In this document: positions 60,731-64,000 of the stretch, one piece after another
How positions within the stretch are numbered: the stretch's first letter is position 1
Layout of the letters: the number at the start of each line of letters is the position of its first letter
Assembly (NCBI RefSeq): GCF_040544555.1
Contig: NZ_JBEPKD010000008.1
Coordinates: 121,027-185,026, forward strand
Length of the DNA stretch: 64,000 nucleotides
Direction of reading: 5' to 3'
Source: Halalkalibacter oceani
Lineage (GTDB): Bacteria > Bacillota > Bacilli > Bacillales > Bacillaceae_D
The notes under the pieces: generated by a model
Database searches by the model: none
Told to the model about the DNA's origin: nothing
The model's input: only the letters and a program-made list of their open reading frames with translations
Position numbers and translations under genes: made by a program

Positions 60731-61723
60731 TTACCCGCTCGTCAAAAACACTTTTCCCTTGCCGCCGGAAATCGTTTCAACGGCAGCGACTGCTTTTTTC
60801 ACTTCGATTAAGTCGTATTGCTGAGCTGCTTCCATCAGCCGTACTTGCCGGCTTTCGATCAGCTGGATCAACTGCTGAAACGTTTCCTGCCATTTCGCAG
60901 CAGAAACGTCCTTGTTCCAATGGCGCAAATGAAACAAATTGGCGCGGACTCCCGCCTGTTTGACTATCTCTTCCCAATTCACCTGTCTTCCCGATAGCAG
61001 ACCTATCGATAAAAACATGCCTCCCGGCCGGATCCCATAAGCCAGCTCATTTCCAGCCGCGCCGCCAACCGAATCAATTGCCGCATGAGCGCCGCGGCCA
61101 TCGGTCAATTCCCACATTGCTTCCACCACATCCTGCTCGGATGTATTAACCACAGCGGAGGCCCCGAGCTGAAGCAGCTGCTCCGTATGCCGATCGTGCC
61201 GCGTCACGGCAATCAGCCGAAAGCCGAGCACATTGGCTAATTGTGCGAAAAGACGTCCAATCGTCGAGCCCCCCGCATTAACCGCCAGCACATCACCGAC
61301 ACCGAGACGCAGCACTTCCGTACATACAACCCAGGCCGTAACAGGATTAATATACATTTGCGCCGCCGTGAAATGGTCAATCCAGTCAGGCACGGGCACC
61401 GCCCATTTCCCTTTCGTTCTGACGTACTCCTGCCACGTCCCTTCCCCGCGCAGCGGCAACACGCGTGCGCCAACAAGATGACGCGGAGCAAGCGGTCCCA
61501 CCTGCTCGACGAGGCCAACCCCTTCATACCCTGGAATATGTGGTAAAGAATTACGGTGGGCGTAAGACCCTCTAATCGGGATCAGGTCAGACGGATTAAT
61601 CGGCCGGGCCAGCATCCTCACAAGCACTTCATCATCCTGCGGTGGGACGACTTCTTTCTGTTCAATCTTCAAAACTTCCTGAGGCCTGCCGAAATTATGA
61701 CAAATAATACAGTTCGCCTCCAA
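60731..61723 (-). CDS. Zinc-free MDR oxidoreductase (quinone/enoyl reductase-like)
   Basis: 330 residues from TTG 61723. AAAGGAGG lies 9 bp upstream, inside a longer frame that opens at TTG 61747. GroES-like N-terminal domain (VLVRMLARPINPSDLIPIRGSY; LPHIPGYEGVGLVEQVG), Rossmann domain (AVNAGGSTIGRLFAQLANVLGFRLIAVTRHDRH), and the GAHAAIDSVGGAAGNELAYGIRPGG block. The Cys ligands of zinc alcohol dehydrogenases are absent. It is close to NADPH:quinone or trans-2-enoyl reductases; the true substrate is unknown. Confidence 0.9.
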   Translation of the reverse strand: MEANCIICHNFGRPQEVLKIEQKEVVPPQDDEVLVRMLARPINPSDLIPIRGSYAHRNSLPHIPGYEGVGLVEQVGPLAPRHLVGARVLPLRGEGTWQEYVRTKGKWAVPVPDWIDHFTAAQMYINPVTAWVVCTEVLRLGVGDVLAVNAGGSTIGRLFAQLANVLGFRLIAVTRHDRHTEQLLQLGASAVVNTSEQDVVEAMWELTDGRGAHAAIDSVGGAAGNELAYGIRPGGMFLSIGLLSGRQVNWEEIVKQAGVRANLFHLRHWNKDVSAAKWQETFQQLIQLIESRQVRLMEAAQQYDLIEVKKAVAAVETISGGKGKVFLTSG

Positions 61724-61747
61724 AATAAATCGCCTCCTTTGCTTCAA

Positions 61748-61778
61748 TAAGAAAAACTACCAGAGCCGGCTTTTCTTA
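61748..61778. repeat. End-hairpin fragment of the dispersed repeat
   Basis: TAAGAAAAACTACC and GGCTTTTCTTA arms resemble the repeat's terminal hairpin (TAAGAAAAACCGC...TTTTTCTTA). It lies just upstream of the oxidoreductase gene. Confidence 0.5.
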
Positions 61779-61863
61779 CATTTATCCTTACTTGTCTTCC
61801 AAAAAAACCCGAGCTTCTGCTTCAGCCCCCGCGCGCCCGATTGAAGCTGCTCAAAATTTTCCT

Positions 61864-61892
61864 TTGACAACAGTCCAGGCAGCCCTTACAAT
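61864..61892 (+). promoter_or_regulatory. erm promoter
   Basis: TTGACA (61864-61869) and TACAAT (61887-61892) with a 17-bp spacer form a strong vegetative promoter. The transcription start is expected near 61900, giving a leader of about 535 nt before erm. Confidence 0.88.
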
Positions 61893-61939
61893 AGGCAGCG
61901 TACGATCAATAAATGTAACGTAAGGAGGATTATGAAAAA

Positions 61940-61984
61940 GTGACACATTCGATGAGACTTCGTTTCCCAACTTTGAACCGGTAA
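61940..61984 (+). CDS. Erm(D)-type leader peptide
   Basis: GTG start, 14 codons: MTHSMRLRFPTLNR. From memory this equals the ErmD/ErmK leader peptide of B. licheniformis except for the last residue (Gln there). AAGGAGG at 61922-61928 lies 11 bp upstream. A three-codon frame ATG AAA AAG TGA (61932-61943) overlaps the start. Macrolide-stalled ribosomes on this peptide would change the fold of the downstream leader and allow erm expression. Confidence 0.93.
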   Translation: MTHSMRLRFPTLNR

Positions 61985-62021
61985 TTAAATACGTTCAAAG
62001 GCTCTGTTTGCGATGACAGAG
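61971..62021 (+). promoter_or_regulatory. Leader stem-loops overlapping the end of the leader peptide
   Basis: CTTTGAAC (61971-61978) pairs with GTTCAAAG (61993-62000), sequestering the last leader codons. CTCTGT (62002-62007) pairs with ACAGAG (62016-62021). They are positioned to respond to a ribosome stalled on the leader peptide. Confidence 0.7.
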
Positions 62022-62113
62022 TAAATGGGATAAGTCTGTCCTTTTTCAATAATCTTCATTGTTATAGAAAGCATAGGAATCAGTGAACCTTCGGGTAGCT
62101 GTCCGCAATGTGA

Positions 62114-62147
62114 GGAAAGGTGGATTTTTTCTGCCTTTCTTTTTTTA
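62114..62147 (+). terminator. erm attenuator terminator 1
   Basis: GAAAGG (62115-62120) pairs with CCTTTC (62134-62139), followed by TTTTTTTATT. Located between the leader peptide and erm, as expected for transcriptional attenuation of ermK-type genes. Confidence 0.75.
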
Positions 62148-62258
62148 TTGTACCTTGAATAAGAGATGCATGTCGTTTTCCGCCCAGGAAAGCTATGGCA
62201 CCTCTTGTCTTTGATGCGCAACGAAATCGAGGTCGATCTTTTCCCTTTTGCTCTTTCG

Positions 62259-62286
62259 TCACAGGCAGCAGCCTGTGATTTTTTTT
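62259..62286 (+). terminator. erm attenuator terminator 2
   Basis: TCACAGGC (62259-62266) pairs with GCCTGTGA (62271-62278) around AGCA and is followed by eight T. A canonical intrinsic terminator 150 bp before erm. Two serial terminators match the transcriptional attenuation model for ermK. Confidence 0.88.
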
Positions 62287-62290
62287 AATA

Positions 62291-62419
62291 ATTCGAGGCG
62301 GGGCGGCGGCTTCGCGCGTTACTCGGATGGCTGAAAAATGCCCGTTTTTCAGCCATCCTTAAACGATTGTAACGGCTCCGCACACCGCTTCTAAGAAAAA
62401 CCGCTACGCGTTTTTCTTA
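62291..62419 (-). repeat. Dispersed structured repeat, inverted copy in the erm leader
   Basis: Read on the minus strand it gives the same order as the other copies: end hairpin TAAGAAAAACGCG/GCGGTTTTTCTTA, GAAGCGGTGTGCGGAGCC, central GGATGGCTG/CAGCCATCC hairpin, GTAACGCGCGAAGCC. It lies between attenuator terminator 2 and the erm ribosome binding site (AAAGGGAG, 62422 onward), ending directly against it. Confidence 0.88.
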
Positions 62420-62436
62420 AGAAAGGGAGATGCAAA

Positions 62437-63285
62437 ATGACCTGCAATAAATATTCAAAGACGAAAAAGATCAACAATCAAAAAAAGCCAAACTTTTCCG
62501 GGCAGCATTTCATGCACAACCGAAAGCTGATCGAGGAAATTGTCGCTCATGCTGACATCGCTTCTCACGAGACCGTGCTTGACCTGGGCGCTGGAAAGGG
62601 CGCCCTGACGACCGTTCTCAGTTCAAGAGCACAGCGCGTGCTGGCCGTTGAATATGACGAGAAATTAGTGGACTATTTACAGCGGAAAATGATGTCGTAC
62701 CCGAATGTGAAAGTCATTCATCACGATATTCTCACGATGCCGATGCCGAAGCAGTCATTTGTCGTCGTGTCCAATATTCCTTACTCCATCACAACGCCGA
62801 TTATGAAACGGTTGCTCGATCAGCCGGCCGGTCCTTTTCAACGATGGGTGATTGTTATGGAAAAAGGCGCGGCGAAACGCTTCACCGCAAGCACCATCAA
62901 AGACGCCTACGTGATTGCCTGGCGGATGTTCTTTGATATCCGCTATGCGAAGGATATTTCACGAAATAACTTTTCACCGCCGCCAAAAGTTGATTCAGCT
63001 ATGCTCACAATCAAGCGGAAAAGGCACCCGTTGATTCCGCCGGCTAAATACTCAGCCTTTAAAGGGCTGGCCGAGTACGCGCTTCACAAGCCGGCACTTC
63101 CCGTCAACCTGGCGCTGCGAGGCATTTTCACTCCGCCGCAGTTGAAGCATGTCCGGCGCCAGCTCGGCCTAAACTCGGAGACGCCGATCTCGGCATTGTC
63201 CGAGCAGCAATGGGCACGCCTTTTGGAGGCGATGCTCAATCATGTGCCGGCATTTCGCTGGCCGAAGCGGAAAAAGAGAAAATAA
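62437..63285 (+). CDS. erm: 23S rRNA adenine N6-methyltransferase, Erm(D) class
   Basis: 282 residues. It methylates A2058 of 23S rRNA, giving macrolide-lincosamide-streptogramin B resistance. N-terminal NFSGQHFMHNRKLIEEIV, SAM motif I LDLGAGKGALTTVL, motif IV VVSNIPYSITTPIMK, MEKGAAKRF, and FSPPPKVDSAML follow the Erm(D)/Erm(34) group closely. The basic C-terminus (WPKRKKRK) is typical. Preceded by promoter, leader peptide and attenuators, so probably inducible. Intrinsic erm genes of this class are known in several Bacillus species. A transposase fragment lies 340 bp downstream, so transfer cannot be excluded. Confidence 0.97.
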   Translation: MTCNKYSKTKKINNQKKPNFSGQHFMHNRKLIEEIVAHADIASHETVLDLGAGKGALTTVLSSRAQRVLAVEYDEKLVDYLQRKMMSYPNVKVIHHDILTMPMPKQSFVVVSNIPYSITTPIMKRLLDQPAGPFQRWVIVMEKGAAKRFTASTIKDAYVIAWRMFFDIRYAKDISRNNFSPPPKVDSAMLTIKRKRHPLIPPAKYSAFKGLAEYALHKPALPVNLALRGIFTPPQLKHVRRQLGLNSETPISALSEQQWARLLEAMLNHVPAFRWPKRKKRK

Positions 63286-63627
63286 GCTTTTCTAATAGAA
63301 TGGTCGTTTGTAGGATATAACCGTTCTTGTCTATTCTTGAAGCTAGTCACAGGCCGTATGCAGACTGGACGCAAACATTTTCTCTCGTTCGCTTTTCACC
63401 TCGTCTCACCTGTTTTTATTTGATCCCACAAGAAAAAGCGGACGGGATGGGAGGTCGAAGAACCGAATCCTGACTACTAAACAAAAAAGCCTGTCGACTT
63501 TCTCGACAGACTGAAACCTCGCAACTGCTTTGCGAGGTTTTTTCTCTTATTTGAATCAATTTCATAAAGCCTAGTTCACGATTGTTAGACGACCCCCATT
63601 TCGCTTTTAGTGTTTTTAAAAAATTAA
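63286..63627. other. Region between erm and the transposase fragment
   Basis: 342 bp with no gene. Contains CTGTCGA/TCGACAG (near 63491) and the terminator at 63515-63543. The left end of the insertion element should be within or near this stretch, but I could not identify an inverted repeat without the other end. Confidence 0.55.
63515..63543 (+). terminator. Intrinsic terminator downstream of erm
   Basis: AACCTCGCA (63515-63523) pairs with TGCGAGGTT (63531-63539), followed by a run of T. It may end the erm transcript or belong to the end of the insertion element. Confidence 0.75.
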
Positions 63628-64000
63628 TTACGCGGCTTGACTAGTCTGCTTGCTAGAAAGGGACTTGGCTATACGATCACACGCGAGCTTCGCCGCGTTA
63701 TAAATCAAATGCGTCAAATCAAATTGTACTTTTGCTCGTTTTCCTGTGCGATAGCGAATATTGTTTAATTGGAAGAATTCTTTTAGATACGCAATGACTC
63801 GCTCGACTGAACTTCGTTGCTTGTAAAGGGTTTTCCATGCTTTCGAACCGCGAGCTGGGGATGTATACCGTCTCAAATCGGTGGTGATTTTGACTTTATA
63901 CACCTTTTGACAGAGGGTATCTTGCGCTAACGGACAGCCTTTGCATTCTTTCGGTCGTGTGTATTTTAACGTCTCGTATCTCGCGTCGTAACTGTCGTAC
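63628..64000 (-). mobile_element. DDE transposase, C-terminal part, running off the right edge
   Basis: The frame is open from the window edge to the stop at 63628 (124 residues visible, beginning YDSYDARYETLKYTRPKECK). KECKGCPLAQDTLCQK is a cysteine cluster, and KTLYKQRSSVERVIAYLKEFFQLNNIRYR carries the final acidic residue of an IS1182/IS4-like DDE transposase, followed by VQFDLTHLIYNAAKLA. The N-terminal part is outside the window, so completeness cannot be judged. No terminal repeats can be assigned. Confidence 0.8.

Noticed and set aside
62080..62262. Minus-strand frames of 60-78 codons in the erm leader
   Set aside because: They lie in the structured leader, antisense to erm, with no ribosome binding site; explained by hairpin sequence.
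1..64000. CRISPR arrays, tRNA or rRNA genes
   Set aside because: No regularly spaced repeats and no tRNA or rRNA sequence was recognised on reading both strands; the dispersed repeats are kilobases apart.

Overview
The window looks like chromosomal DNA from a Bacillaceae bacterium, probably an alkaliphilic or halotolerant Bacillus relative. This rests on purine-rich Bacillus-type ribosome binding sites, an Erm(D)-class methyltransferase with its characteristic leader peptide, a sigma-54 system of the SigL type, CcpA cre-like sites, a xylR/xylA/xylB set and a DUF624 YesL-like protein. The species cannot be named from the sequence. No rRNA, tRNA or CRISPR array was found.

Layout. (1) 1-6337, minus strand: a hydantoin/oxoproline-type operon hyuA-hyuB-M20 amidase (cut by the left edge). 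It has a near-perfect sigma-54 promoter and a linked PAS-AAA+-Fis activator. (2) 6548-8806: MOSC protein, a GntR/FCD regulator and a LysE-type exporter. (3) 8961-14247: mannitol operon mtlA (EIICBA fused)-mtlR-mtlD. (4) 14527-15680: a lipoprotein and a DinB protein. (5) 15953-27187: a xylose/xylo-oligosaccharide regulon with xylB, a yesL-like gene, an ABC importer without its own ATPase, xylR, a GH43 beta-xylosidase, a mutarotase and xylA; XylR-like operators and cre-like sites lie in several promoters. (6) 27355-29795: FMN reductase, AraC-type regulator and an internally deleted SDR gene.

(7) 29885-40167, minus strand: the most novel-looking locus. Ten co-directional genes encode a TAXI/TRAP transporter, a PEP-mutase/ICL-like protein, an AtuA/DUF1446 protein, DUF4387, an isocitrate/isopropylmalate-dehydrogenase-like enzyme, an HD protein, a LarA-like (nickel-pincer) enzyme, a GntR/FCD regulator and an AEC carrier. 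The same GTATAC-centred palindrome sits before the transporter and before the regulator. I read it as a catabolic pathway for an unidentified organic acid. (8) 40515-45685: HPP protein with divergent GntR regulator, then a YfcC-type carrier, RpiR regulator and M20 peptidase. (9) 46018-50885: mscL, tag, MerR/TipAS regulator, YdeI-like protein, MFS transporter, small hypothetical. (10) 51275-55385: a two-component pair, a CheY-like protein and a SARP-type response regulator. (11) 55704-61723: an ABC exporter with TetR regulator, an EamA transporter, a YusW-like lipoprotein and an MDR oxidoreductase. (12) 61864-63285: erm with promoter, 14-residue leader peptide and two attenuator-type terminators; a transposase fragment runs off the right edge.

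Across these regions lies a dispersed structured repeat (about 120-160 bp, four substantial copies plus fragments). One end is a terminator-like hairpin that supplies the stop codon of three genes. One inverted copy sits between the erm attenuators and the erm start codon.
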